Shown here: piece by piece, positions 17,920 to 27,557 of the stretch | Numbering within the stretch: the stretch's first letter is position 1 | How the letters are laid out: every line of letters starts with the position of its first letter | Assembly: GCA_021202895.1 (NCBI GenBank) | Contig: JAJQCE010000010.1 | Coordinates: forward strand, 58,920-122,919 | Direction of reading: 5' to 3' | DNA length: 64,000 nt | DNA from: Ruminococcus sp. | GTDB taxonomy: Bacteria > Bacillota > Clostridia > Oscillospirales > Ruminococcaceae | The notes under the pieces: generated by a model | Seen by the model: only the letters and a program-made list of their open reading frames with translations | Told to the model about the DNA's origin: nothing | The model's database searches: none | Position numbers and translations under genes: made by a program

Positions 17920-19320
17920 ATGGAAAACAATTATCTGGAAACAGAGAAGCTCGGCAAGCTGATGAGAAAATATGCCATTCCGTGTGTGATTTCAATGCTG
18001 GTGGCTGCGCTTTACAATATTGTTGACCAAATATTTATAGCGAACGCCTCATATTTGGGCTCATACGGAAACGCAGCTAATACGGCGGTATTTCCTATGA
18101 CAGTTGTCGCACTTGCAATTGCGGTAACGTTTGGCGACGGCTGCTGCACATATGTGAGCATACGGCTTGGAGCAAAGGATCGCGACAGCGCAGGACGAGG
18201 AGTAGGCAGTGCGGTTATCAGCGTTGTGTGGATAAGCATATTGCTTATGATTATCTATCTTGTGTTTGACGAGCAGATACTTAAGCTTTTCGGTGCGGAT
18301 GTAAACGCTCAGACAATGAAGCTTTCTAAGGAGTATTTCTTTTGGATTTCAATCGGTATTCCATTTTACATGGTAGGTCAGGCGCTTAATCCTATAATAA
18401 GATCCGATGGAAGCCCTAAATTTGCGATGGCTACGCTTCTTACTGGTGCAGTTATCAATATAATACTTGACCCGATATTTATTTACGTTTTTCGCTGGGG
18501 AATGAAAGGTGCGGCGATTGCTACTATACTGGGGCAGATTGTTTCGGCGATTGTTTCGGCTTTGTATCTGCTAAAAATGAAGCAGACGCCGCTTAACAGG
18601 GACTGCTTTAAGTACAGGTTGTCTCTTGTCAAGAAAATTACAATTCTTGGAATAACTAGCTTTTTGTCACAGTTTTCGATAGTTATATCTATGGCGGCGA
18701 CGCTCAATGTGGTTGTTAAATACGAGGCTTACGATCCGATTTTCTCACAGGAGCAGTATACTCAGATACCGACTGCTATAGCTGGAATAGTTTCAAAATT
18801 CTTTCAGATTATAATTTCCTGCTCAATTGGAATTGCCGCAGGGTGCATACCTATCGGAGGCTACAACATTGGTGCGGGCAGAAATGACAGAGTAATAGAG
18901 CTTTTAAAGAAGCTGATGGTTACTGAACTGATTTTAGGTCTTGCGGCTTCAATAATTTTTCTAATTTTCCCTAACCAGCTTATGCTTATTTTCGGTTCGA
19001 GCAACGAGAGCGAATATTATAACGAATTTGCGGTTTGGTTTATCAGAGGACAGCTTTGTCTGCTTCCACTCGCTTGCTTTAACAAGGCTGGATTTATCTT
19101 TCTTCAGTCTATTGGCAAATCTCAGGCATCGTCGGTTTTGTCCGTCCTGCGTGAATTTGTTTTTGGAGTAGGGTTTACTATTCTGCTGCCGATACTTTTC
19201 GGAGGACTTTATGCAGTGCCGTTCTTTATGCCTGCCGCAGATACTGCCACTGCTATTCTGGTGGTGATTTACCTTAGAAAAATGGTTAAGAGTCTGAAAG
19301 TACCAGACAAGGCGAATTGA
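17920..19320 (+). CDS. MATE-family multidrug/cation exporter
   Basis: A 466-residue, twelve-helix MATE (MatE x2) antiporter. The two homologous bundles start with IPCVISMLVAALYNIVDQIFIA and, in the second half, GIVSKFFQIIISCSIGIAAGCIPIGGYNIGAG. It uses a cation gradient to expel organic cations, drugs or metabolites. Preceded by GAGGTTGAT; followed by a hairpin terminator, so it is monocistronic. Substrate unknown. Confidence 0.93.
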   Translation: MENNYLETEKLGKLMRKYAIPCVISMLVAALYNIVDQIFIANASYLGSYGNAANTAVFPMTVVALAIAVTFGDGCCTYVSIRLGAKDRDSAGRGVGSAVISVVWISILLMIIYLVFDEQILKLFGADVNAQTMKLSKEYFFWISIGIPFYMVGQALNPIIRSDGSPKFAMATLLTGAVINIILDPIFIYVFRWGMKGAAIATILGQIVSAIVSALYLLKMKQTPLNRDCFKYRLSLVKKITILGITSFLSQFSIVISMAATLNVVVKYEAYDPIFSQEQYTQIPTAIAGIVSKFFQIIISCSIGIAAGCIPIGGYNIGAGRNDRVIELLKKLMVTELILGLAASIIFLIFPNQLMLIFGSSNESEYYNEFAVWFIRGQLCLLPLACFNKAGFIFLQSIGKSQASSVLSVLREFVFGVGFTILLPILFGGLYAVPFFMPAADTATAILVVIYLRKMVKSLKVPDKAN

Positions 19321-19327
19321 TTTTAAT

Positions 19328-19359
19328 GCGCAACAGCTTTAAGGGCTGCTGCGCTTTTT
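19328..19359 (+). terminator. Terminator after the MATE gene
   Basis: GCGCAACAGC (19328-19337) pairs with GCTGCTGCGC (19345-19354) with one mismatch, then T5. Confidence 0.8.
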
Positions 19360-19477
19360 AAAAGTGTAAATATGAGCCTTGAAAAGGCATAAACACAAAG
19401 TTTTCATCATACGATTATCATATTTTCAGAAAAAAGGAGATTTTTTTTAAAAAGCTCTTTTCTTTTTCTAAAGAATG

Positions 19478-19486
19478 TGATATAAT
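19478..19486 (+). promoter_or_regulatory. Extended -10 promoter of the RING/zinc-ribbon gene
   Basis: TGATATAAT with no good -35, so an extended -10 type. Confidence 0.5.
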
Positions 19487-19532
19487 ATATAAATATACAT
19501 AATTCAAAAACAAAAGAAAGGAAAGTGAGCAT

Positions 19533-20588
19533 ATGAACGAAAAATTTTTAGATCAGGAATGTATTGTCTGCAAAGAAAAGTTTAATGAAGCGGACGATAT
19601 TGTTGTTTGCCCTGACTGCGGAACTCCTTATCACAGGGATTGCTGGAACATAGAGAAGCGCTGTGTTAATGACGAGCTTCATGCTAGCGGCGGAGTTTGG
19701 ACAAAGAGCGAAAAGGGCGGTACTGCGGATCCTCAGACGGAAAATGATCTTCGCTGCATACGCTGCGGCAAGGAGAATCAGCCTGGGCAGATGTTTTGCT
19801 CAGAATGTGGTATGCCGCTTAATTCAAACCGCAACAGTGAGCGACCATTTAACAATTACGGCAATTCAAATGGCTTTAATCAAAACCAGGGAGCTGCTGG
19901 AACAGGCTTTAATAATTCTCAGAATGACGGCTTTTTCAGCTCAAACCAGAACGGCTTTAATCAGCAGGGTACGGACGGCTTCAATTTCGGCGGAGCTGGA
20001 GTTCAGATGGTTAAGCTTACAAAGGATTCTGATATTAATGGAATAAAGCTTGGCGATTTCTTTGAATATGCAGGACATAAATCTATGATGATTGCGAATT
20101 TTGTGAGATTTGCAAAGTCAAATGTCAGGATTTCAATAAATATAGGCGCATTATTTTTTCCTGAGTACTATTTCTTTTACCGCAAGATGAACAAGACGGG
20201 AGCTTTGTTTTTGGCACTTTCATTTTTACTCATGATACCGAACCTGATTTATGCTGGTCAGTCGGGAGCTTATGGGATGGTTTTCTTTACTATGCCGTTT
20301 AACCTTGATTCTAACGCTTTTGTTATAATATATAACATTTGCTCTGTGATAAGTACAGTTATAAATGTTCTTGCGGGAGTGTATGCGAATTATTGGTATT
20401 ACAAGCGGGCTAGAGAGGATATACTTAAGATACGTTCGGATTGCGTTGATCAGCAACTGCCTGAATCAGAAGCGGTAATGCGTATTCAAAAAACAGGTGG
20501 AACATCCTGGGCTACGGTGATTTGTGTTATTGTCGGAGAGCTTGTTCTGTCTTTGGGTCTTATGCTTTTGTTAGCTGTAATTTTTTAA
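19533..20588 (+). CDS. Prokaryotic RING-finger and zinc-ribbon membrane protein (DUF2628-like)
   Basis: A 351-residue protein of modular build. Residues about 9-45 form a RING-type Zn finger (CIVC...CPDCGTPYHRDCW), residues about 76-95 a zinc ribbon (CIRCG...CSECG), then an Asn/Gly/Gln/Phe-rich disordered linker (about 98-155), and a C-terminal half with about three membrane segments containing FFPEYYFFYRKMNKTGA, typical of DUF2628. Prokaryotic RING proteins of this kind are widespread in gut Clostridia; no ubiquitin-like system is visible nearby, so E3 ligase activity should not be assumed. Monocistronic. Confidence 0.8.
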   Translation: MNEKFLDQECIVCKEKFNEADDIVVCPDCGTPYHRDCWNIEKRCVNDELHASGGVWTKSEKGGTADPQTENDLRCIRCGKENQPGQMFCSECGMPLNSNRNSERPFNNYGNSNGFNQNQGAAGTGFNNSQNDGFFSSNQNGFNQQGTDGFNFGGAGVQMVKLTKDSDINGIKLGDFFEYAGHKSMMIANFVRFAKSNVRISINIGALFFPEYYFFYRKMNKTGALFLALSFLLMIPNLIYAGQSGAYGMVFFTMPFNLDSNAFVIIYNICSVISTVINVLAGVYANYWYYKRAREDILKIRSDCVDQQLPESEAVMRIQKTGGTSWATVICVIVGELVLSLGLMLLLAVIF

Positions 20589-20634
20589 AGGCTTTGTTAA
20601 GATAAAATTTACAAATTATAACCGCTTGTTTGTC

Positions 20635-20663
20635 TTGACCGAGCAGGCGGTTTGTGCTATAAT
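20635..20663 (+). promoter_or_regulatory. Sigma-A promoter of rpsF-ssb-rpsR
   Basis: TTGACC (20635-20640), 17-base spacer, TATAAT (20658-20663). Confidence 0.85.
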
Positions 20664-20692
20664 AGTATATGTGTTTTGACACAACAATCCTT

Positions 20693-20713
20693 GCTCAAGC
20701 AGACGGCTTGGGC
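20693..20713 (+). promoter_or_regulatory. Leader hairpin before rpsF, possible S6:S18 autoregulatory site
   Basis: GCTCAAGC (20693-20700) pairs with GCTTGGGC (20706-20713) around AGACG in the 5' leader. In many bacteria the S6:S18 complex binds a hairpin in this position; whether the exact protein-binding bulge is present here cannot be settled by eye. Confidence 0.45.
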
Positions 20714-20742
20714 TTAATATCCATAAGGAGGTGCATTGAAAA

Positions 20743-21033
20743 ATGGCAAAGATTAATGAAAATTATGAGGTTATGGCGGTCTTTAGCGTGAAGAACGGTG
20801 AGGACAATGTAAAGGCTCTGACAGATAAGTTTAACGAGCTTATAAATGCCAATGCCACAGATGTTGAGATGAATGATTGGGGCAAGAGAAAGCTTGCTTA
20901 TGCCATCAATTATGAAACAGAGGGCAATTATGTGTTTTGGACATTCACATCGGACACAGCTTTCCCTGCTGAGCTGAACAGAGTTTTCGGCATTACTGAG
21001 GGTGTTTTACGTTTTCTTGTTATGAAGAAATAA
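20743..21033 (+). CDS. rpsF: 30S ribosomal protein S6
   Basis: A 96-residue ferredoxin-like fold protein with the S6 features NYEVMAVFSVK, WGKRKLAYAINYETEGNYVFWTF and VLRFLVMKK. Forms a heterodimer with S18 on the 30S platform. TAAGGAGGTG ribosome binding site. First gene of the classic rpsF-ssb-rpsR operon. Confidence 0.96.
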   Translation: MAKINENYEVMAVFSVKNGEDNVKALTDKFNELINANATDVEMNDWGKRKLAYAINYETEGNYVFWTFTSDTAFPAELNRVFGITEGVLRFLVMKK

Positions 21034-21056
21034 GTGGAATTTGAAAGGACGAAATT

Positions 21057-21551
21057 ATGCTGAACAAAGTAATTCTAATGGGAAGAATCACTCGTGATTT
21101 AGAGCTGAAACAGACGCCGCAGGGTGTACCAGTGCTAACCTTTTCGATTGCTGTAGATCGCAGCTTTGTGCGTCAGGGTGAGGAGCGTCAGGCTGATTTT
21201 ATAACTTGTGTTGCGTGGCGCAATCAGGCGGAGTTTATAAGCCGATATTTTTCAAAGGGCAGAATGATAGCGATTGTTGGAAATATTAGAACCCGCAATT
21301 ATGACGATAAGAACGGCGTTAGGCACTATGTTACAGAGGTTTATGTAGATGAGGCTTCGTTTACAGGTGAGCCTAAAGCTCAGGTCGGATACGCTCAGAA
21401 CAGCTACGCTCAAAATTCATATCAGCAGAAAACGGTAGCATATCAGCAGCCTGAACCTGTTGAAGGTGAGCCTGCTAAGTCTAACGATGTGGAAAATTCG
21501 GATAAGTTTCAGGATTTTGAAGTTTTCAGCGATGATGGAGTTCCATTTTAA
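21057..21551 (+). CDS. ssb: Single-stranded DNA-binding protein
   Basis: A 164-residue SSB. The OB fold occupies residues 1-105 (LNKVILMGRITRDLELKQTP, FITCVAWRNQAEF, GRMIAIVGNIRTRNYDD), then a Gln/Tyr/Ser-rich flexible linker, and the acidic tip ending SDDGVPF, the protein-docking tail. Located between rpsF and rpsR as in most Firmicutes. Confidence 0.97.
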   Translation: MLNKVILMGRITRDLELKQTPQGVPVLTFSIAVDRSFVRQGEERQADFITCVAWRNQAEFISRYFSKGRMIAIVGNIRTRNYDDKNGVRHYVTEVYVDEASFTGEPKAQVGYAQNSYAQNSYQQKTVAYQQPEPVEGEPAKSNDVENSDKFQDFEVFSDDGVPF

Positions 21552-21590
21552 AAATGAATTTTGATTAGTTTAAGTGTTAGGAGGATTAAC

Positions 21591-21827
21591 ATGGAAAGAA
21601 CCGCAAGACCTATGAAGAGAGGTCGTAAAAAGGTATGTATGTTCTGTGTAGACAGAGCTGAAAAGATTGACTACAAGGATATAGCTAAGCTTAGAAAATG
21701 CACGACTGAGAGAGGGAAGATTCTACCCCGCAGAGTAACAGGAACCTGTGCATATCATCAGAGAGAGCTTACGAGTGCTATAAAGAGAGCGCGTCATCTG
21801 GCACTTCTGCCTTATGTAGCTGACTAA
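21591..21827 (+). CDS. rpsR: 30S ribosomal protein S18
   Basis: A 78-residue basic protein. Start is ATG 21591 behind TAGGAGGATTAAC; a longer in-frame opening from 21561 has no ribosome binding site. Conserved segments are [34 protein letters not shown] and the C-terminal [18 protein letters not shown] near the N-terminus gives only part of a Zn-type Cys set. Last gene of the operon. Confidence 0.96.
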   Translation: MERTARPMKRGRKKVCMFCVDRAEKIDYKDIAKLRKCTTERGKILPRRVTGTCAYHQRELTSAIKRARHLALLPYVAD

Positions 21828-21839
21828 ATTAAATAGCGA

Positions 21840-21870
21840 AACCTCCGAACAGATGCGGAGGTTTTATTTT
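21840..21870 (+). terminator. Terminator of rpsF-ssb-rpsR
   Basis: AACCTCCG (21840-21847) pairs with CGGAGGTT (21856-21863), then TTATTTT. Confidence 0.88.
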
Positions 21871-22026
21871 TATTTGCAGAATGTTGTTATATTTTATAGC
21901 TAGAAACAATTATCTGGAATTTTCCTTCTGCTTATATTATATCGGGTTGTCATTTGTTTGTCAAGTGTTTTAGGTACGCAAAATGCGGTCCTACAAAATA
22001 AGCTTGATGATTTTGATAAAAAATGC

Positions 22027-22055
22027 TTGTAATTCTTGATGATTTATGATATAAT
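22027..22055 (+). promoter_or_regulatory. Sigma-A promoter of ligA-gatCAB
   Basis: TTGTAA (22027-22032), 17-base spacer, extended -10 TGATATAAT (TATAAT 22050-22055). Confidence 0.7.
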
Positions 22056-22078
22056 AATAAATGTGTTGAAAAAACTAA

Positions 22079-24073
<1,995 letters not shown>

Positions 24074-24108
24074 AATGTAAAGTTTTCTATTGAAACGGAG
24101 GAAATGTT

Positions 24109-24387
24109 ATGAATGAAATGAATATTGACATTAAGCATATCGCAAGGCTTGCGCGGCTTGAAATAAGCGACGATGAATTTGAAATGTTTGAGAGTCAGAT
24201 GAAGGACATAGTTAAAATGGTTGAGAAGCTTCCCGATATTTCAGACGAGCTTAAGCCTGATCCAAATACGCCTATGATTCTGCGCAAGGACGAGGCTAAG
24301 ACGGATAAGTTCACAAGAGATGAGCTTTTGAAGAATGCGCCGAGCGTAAAGGCGGGCTGCCTTGCAGTTCCAAAGACGGTAGAGTGA
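24109..24387 (+). CDS. gatC: Asp/Glu-tRNA(Asn/Gln) amidotransferase subunit C
   Basis: The small 92-residue belt subunit that holds GatA and GatB together. Typical features: IKHIARLARLEISDDEFEMF at the N-terminus, LRKDEAK and a C-terminal AVPKTVE. Good GGAGG ribosome binding site. First gene of gatCAB. Confidence 0.95.
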   Translation: MNEMNIDIKHIARLARLEISDDEFEMFESQMKDIVKMVEKLPDISDELKPDPNTPMILRKDEAKTDKFTRDELLKNAPSVKAGCLAVPKTVE

Positions 24388-24400
24388 GGAGTGAATAATT

Positions 24401-25858
24401 ATGGGCTTGTATGAAAAAAGTGCGGCACAGCTAAGCACTATGCTGCAAAACAAGGAGATAAGCTCGGTTGAGCTGACAAAATCAGTGTTTGAGCGAATTG
24501 AACAAACAGAAGAAAGTGTATGCGCTTATCTTACGCTGGATGAGGAGAACGCTCTTGCGAAAGCGGCTGAGGTTGACAAAAAGCGCATGGCGGGAGAAAA
24601 GCTTTCGCCGATTGCGGGAATACCGACGGCTGTAAAGGACAATATCTCAACTAAGGGACTTCGCACAACCTGCGCTTCTAAAATGCTTGAAAATTACGTT
24701 CCGCCCTTTGACGCTTTTGTAATGAAAAAGCTTCGCAGTGCAGACGCAGTTGTTACAGGTAAGGTGAATATGGACGAATTTGCGATGGGCTCGTCAACTG
24801 AAACCTCGTATTTTAAGAAAACGAAAAATCCGTTTGATTTAAACCGTATCCCAGGCGGCTCGTCAGGCGGTTCGGCGGCGGCTGTTGCGGCAGGAGAGGC
24901 TGTTCTGGCTTTAGGCTCGGACACAGGCGGTTCGATTCGTCAGCCTGCTTCGTACTGCGGAGTAGTCGGACTTAAGCCGACATACGGTGCAGTTTCAAGA
25001 TACGGGCTTGTTGCATTCGCTTCATCGCTTGATCAGATTGGACCTGTAGCGAGAACTGTAGAGGATGCGGCTATGCTTTACTCTGCTATCTGTGGGCATG
25101 ACAGCATGGACGCAACAAGTGCTTTCAGAGAATATCCTGATTTTGCTTCTTCGCTTAACGGAAATGTTGAGGGACTGAGAATAGGCATCCCAAAGGAATA
25201 TTTCGGAGAGGGAGTTTCGGACGAGGTTAAAGCTGCCGTTCTTGACGCAGTTAAGGAGCTTGAAAGGCTTGGAGCTTCGGCAAAGGAAATTTCTCTTGAA
25301 TCTACCGACTATGCGCTCTCGTCCTACTATATAATTTCATCTGCGGAGGCTTCGTCAAATCTTGCACGTTTTGACGGAGTGCGCTACGGCTTCAGAGCTG
25401 AAAACAGTGACGGGTTGGTTGATATGTACGAAAAGACGCGCTCGCAGGGTTTTGGAGCAGAGGTTAAGAGGAGAATTATGCTCGGCACATTTGTGCTTAG
25501 CTCAGGTTTTTACGATGCGTATTACAAAAAAGCGAAGCTGCTGCAAATGCGTATTTCAGCTGAGTTTTCAAAGGCTTTTGAGAGCGTGGACGTTATAGTC
25601 GCTCCGACTGTGCCGACAACGGCGTTTAAGATTGGCGAGAACACGGACGATCCGCTTAAGATGTACGCTACAGACATATGCACGGTTACAGTGAATATAG
25701 CAGGCTTGCCGGCGATAAGCGTTCCCTGCGTGCATGATGAGAACAGGCTTCCTATAGGCTTGCAGCTTATTTCAAATAAATTCACAGAGGACATTCTGCT
25801 TAATACAGCGTACGCATATGAAAAGCAGACTGGCGGCTTTGTTTCGCCGAAGCTTTAA
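24401..25858 (+). CDS. gatA: Asp/Glu-tRNA(Asn/Gln) amidotransferase subunit A
   Basis: Glutaminase subunit releasing ammonia for GatB. The 485-residue amidase-signature protein has the Ser-cisSer-Lys triad: Lys in IPTAVKDNIS, cis-Ser in the GGSSGGSAAAVAAG loop, and nucleophilic Ser in SDTGGSIRQPASYCG. The downstream segments GLKPTYGAVSRYGLVAFASSLDQIGP are diagnostic for GatA over other amidases. Gap to gatB about 20 bases. Confidence 0.97.
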   Translation: MGLYEKSAAQLSTMLQNKEISSVELTKSVFERIEQTEESVCAYLTLDEENALAKAAEVDKKRMAGEKLSPIAGIPTAVKDNISTKGLRTTCASKMLENYVPPFDAFVMKKLRSADAVVTGKVNMDEFAMGSSTETSYFKKTKNPFDLNRIPGGSSGGSAAAVAAGEAVLALGSDTGGSIRQPASYCGVVGLKPTYGAVSRYGLVAFASSLDQIGPVARTVEDAAMLYSAICGHDSMDATSAFREYPDFASSLNGNVEGLRIGIPKEYFGEGVSDEVKAAVLDAVKELERLGASAKEISLESTDYALSSYYIISSAEASSNLARFDGVRYGFRAENSDGLVDMYEKTRSQGFGAEVKRRIMLGTFVLSSGFYDAYYKKAKLLQMRISAEFSKAFESVDVIVAPTVPTTAFKIGENTDDPLKMYATDICTVTVNIAGLPAISVPCVHDENRLPIGLQLISNKFTEDILLNTAYAYEKQTGGFVSPKL

Positions 25859-25878
25859 GAAAGGAAGGGTGAGTGAAA

Positions 25879-27321
25879 ATGGTAAAGGGCTATGAGGCTG
25901 TAATCGGACTTGAAACTCATGCTGAGCTTTCAACTGAATCGAAAATATACTGCGACTGCAAAAATCAGTTTGGTTTGGAGGTCAATTCGCAAGTTTGCCC
26001 TATATGTATGGGTATGCCCGGAACATTGCCGACGCTGAATGAAAAGGTAGTTGACTATGCTATAAAGATGGGGCATGCGCTCAATTGCAGGATAAACCGT
26101 ATCTGCAAGCAGGACAGAAAGAATTATTTCTATCCTGATCTCCCTAAGGCTTATCAGATTTCACAGGCAGACGTGCCGCTTTGTGAGAATGGGTATGTTG
26201 ATATTTTGTCTGAGGGTGAAATAAGGAGAATCGGAATTACAAGAATCCATATCGAGGAGGACGCAGGAAAGCTGCTTCATTCGGACAAGTTTGACGGAGC
26301 GTCGCTTGTGGACTTGAACAGGTGCGGAGTTCCGCTTATAGAGATTGTATCCGAGCCCGATTTAAGGAGCAGCTCAGAGGCTAAGATTTATCTTGAAACG
26401 TTAAAATCAATACTTAAATACCTTGATATCTGCGACTGCAAAATGCAGGAGGGCTCTATCCGATGCGATGTCAACGTTTCGGTTCACAAGCCTGGAGAGC
26501 CGCTTGGTACAAGAACCGAGATGAAAAATGTAAACAGCTTTTCTGCGGCATTGAGAGGTATCGAGTACGAAATAAATCGTCAAATTGAGGTGCTTGAAGC
26601 GGGCGGAACTATCACGCAGGAAACCCGCCGCTGGGACGATGTAAAGGGAATAAGCGTGTCTATGCGTTCAAAGGAGGACGCACAGGATTACCGCTATTTT
26701 CCTGAGCCTGATTTACTTACGATTGTCGTTGAGCAGAGCAGGGTAGACGAGCTTAAGGAGCAGATTCCTGAGCTTCCTAACGCAAAGCTTCTGCGCTATG
26801 TAAATGAATATAATATCACGCTTAAGGAAGCGACGTTTGTTTCCGAATCGGTGGAATTAGCAGGACTTTTTGACGAGTGCATGGAAAAGGGAAGCGGTGC
26901 GCCTAAGTCCTATGTTTCGTGGATAGTCGGCGATTTGACTAAGTATCTGAATGAAACGGGATCAGATGTGAGCGACACTAAAATCACAGCGGACAAGCTT
27001 ATAGAGCTTGTTGAAGCGATAGATAAGAAAACTATTTCAAACGCAGGAGGAAAAAAGGTTTTCGCAGTGCTGCTTAAGGAGGACAAGGCTGTCAGGGATA
27101 TTATTGACGAGCTTGGACTTTCACAGGTTTCCGATACCGAATTTCTTGAAAAGCTTGCAGACGAGGTTTTAGCTTCAAATGAAAAGAGCGTCAGCGATTT
27201 TAAGAACGGCAAAACCAATGCGCTCGGTTACCTTGTCGGGCAGTGCATGAAAGCGTCAAAGGGCAAGGCTAATCCTGGAATGATGAGAGATATTATAACG
27301 AAAAAGCTTGCGGAGATGTGA
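25879..27321 (+). CDS. gatB: Asp/Glu-tRNA(Asn/Gln) amidotransferase subunit B
   Basis: Kinase/transamidase subunit that activates misacylated tRNA. The 480-residue protein has the cradle signature GLETHAELST, a Zn-type CDC...CPICMGMPGTLP set, the QDRKNYFYPDLPKAYQISQ segment and the RCGVPLIEIVSEPD strand; the C-terminal helical and YqeY-like tail domains bind tRNA. ATG 25879 is preferred to GTG 25873 on spacing from GGAAGG. Presence of GatCAB implies that Gln-tRNA and/or Asn-tRNA is made by the indirect route. Confidence 0.97.
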   Translation: MVKGYEAVIGLETHAELSTESKIYCDCKNQFGLEVNSQVCPICMGMPGTLPTLNEKVVDYAIKMGHALNCRINRICKQDRKNYFYPDLPKAYQISQADVPLCENGYVDILSEGEIRRIGITRIHIEEDAGKLLHSDKFDGASLVDLNRCGVPLIEIVSEPDLRSSSEAKIYLETLKSILKYLDICDCKMQEGSIRCDVNVSVHKPGEPLGTRTEMKNVNSFSAALRGIEYEINRQIEVLEAGGTITQETRRWDDVKGISVSMRSKEDAQDYRYFPEPDLLTIVVEQSRVDELKEQIPELPNAKLLRYVNEYNITLKEATFVSESVELAGLFDECMEKGSGAPKSYVSWIVGDLTKYLNETGSDVSDTKITADKLIELVEAIDKKTISNAGGKKVFAVLLKEDKAVRDIIDELGLSQVSDTEFLEKLADEVLASNEKSVSDFKNGKTNALGYLVGQCMKASKGKANPGMMRDIITKKLAEM

Positions 27322-27340
27322 TGCTTTTTCTGTAAATTTA

Positions 27341-27368
27341 AGGCTGGTTTTTTAAAAGGAATCAGCCT
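27341..27368 (+). terminator. Hairpin after gatB
   Basis: AGGCTGGTT (27341-27349) pairs with AATCAGCCT (27360-27368), one wobble; T-poor tail, so moderate. Confidence 0.55.
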
Positions 27369-27455
27369 GCTTTGCTTTAATTTTCATAGATGAAGCGCAT
27401 TTTCGTAAATTTTCTGTGTTTTATGTGAAAGCAATCTGAAAAAATCGAATTTAAC

Positions 27456-27484
27456 TTGACTTTTTTTGTAACAGAAGTTAAAAT
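27456..27484 (+). promoter_or_regulatory. Promoter of the LtaS-like gene
   Basis: TTGACT (27456-27461), 17-base spacer, TAAAAT (27479-27484). The -35 coincides with a TTG that would otherwise look like an early start codon. Confidence 0.7.
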
Positions 27485-27557
27485 AGATAGTAGACAAGAT
27501 AAGACAGAAAGAATTATTTTAAGTTTTAACAATAGGAAAGAAAAAGGAGCGAGGATT

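Noticed and set aside
17920..19320. MATE gene and LacI-type gene as one drug-response operon
   Set aside because: They are separated by a terminator and by ruvX on the opposite strand.
27456..27557. Longer N-terminus for the LtaS-like protein starting at TTG 27456
   Set aside because: That TTG is the -35 box of a good promoter; TTG 27558 has the ribosome binding site.
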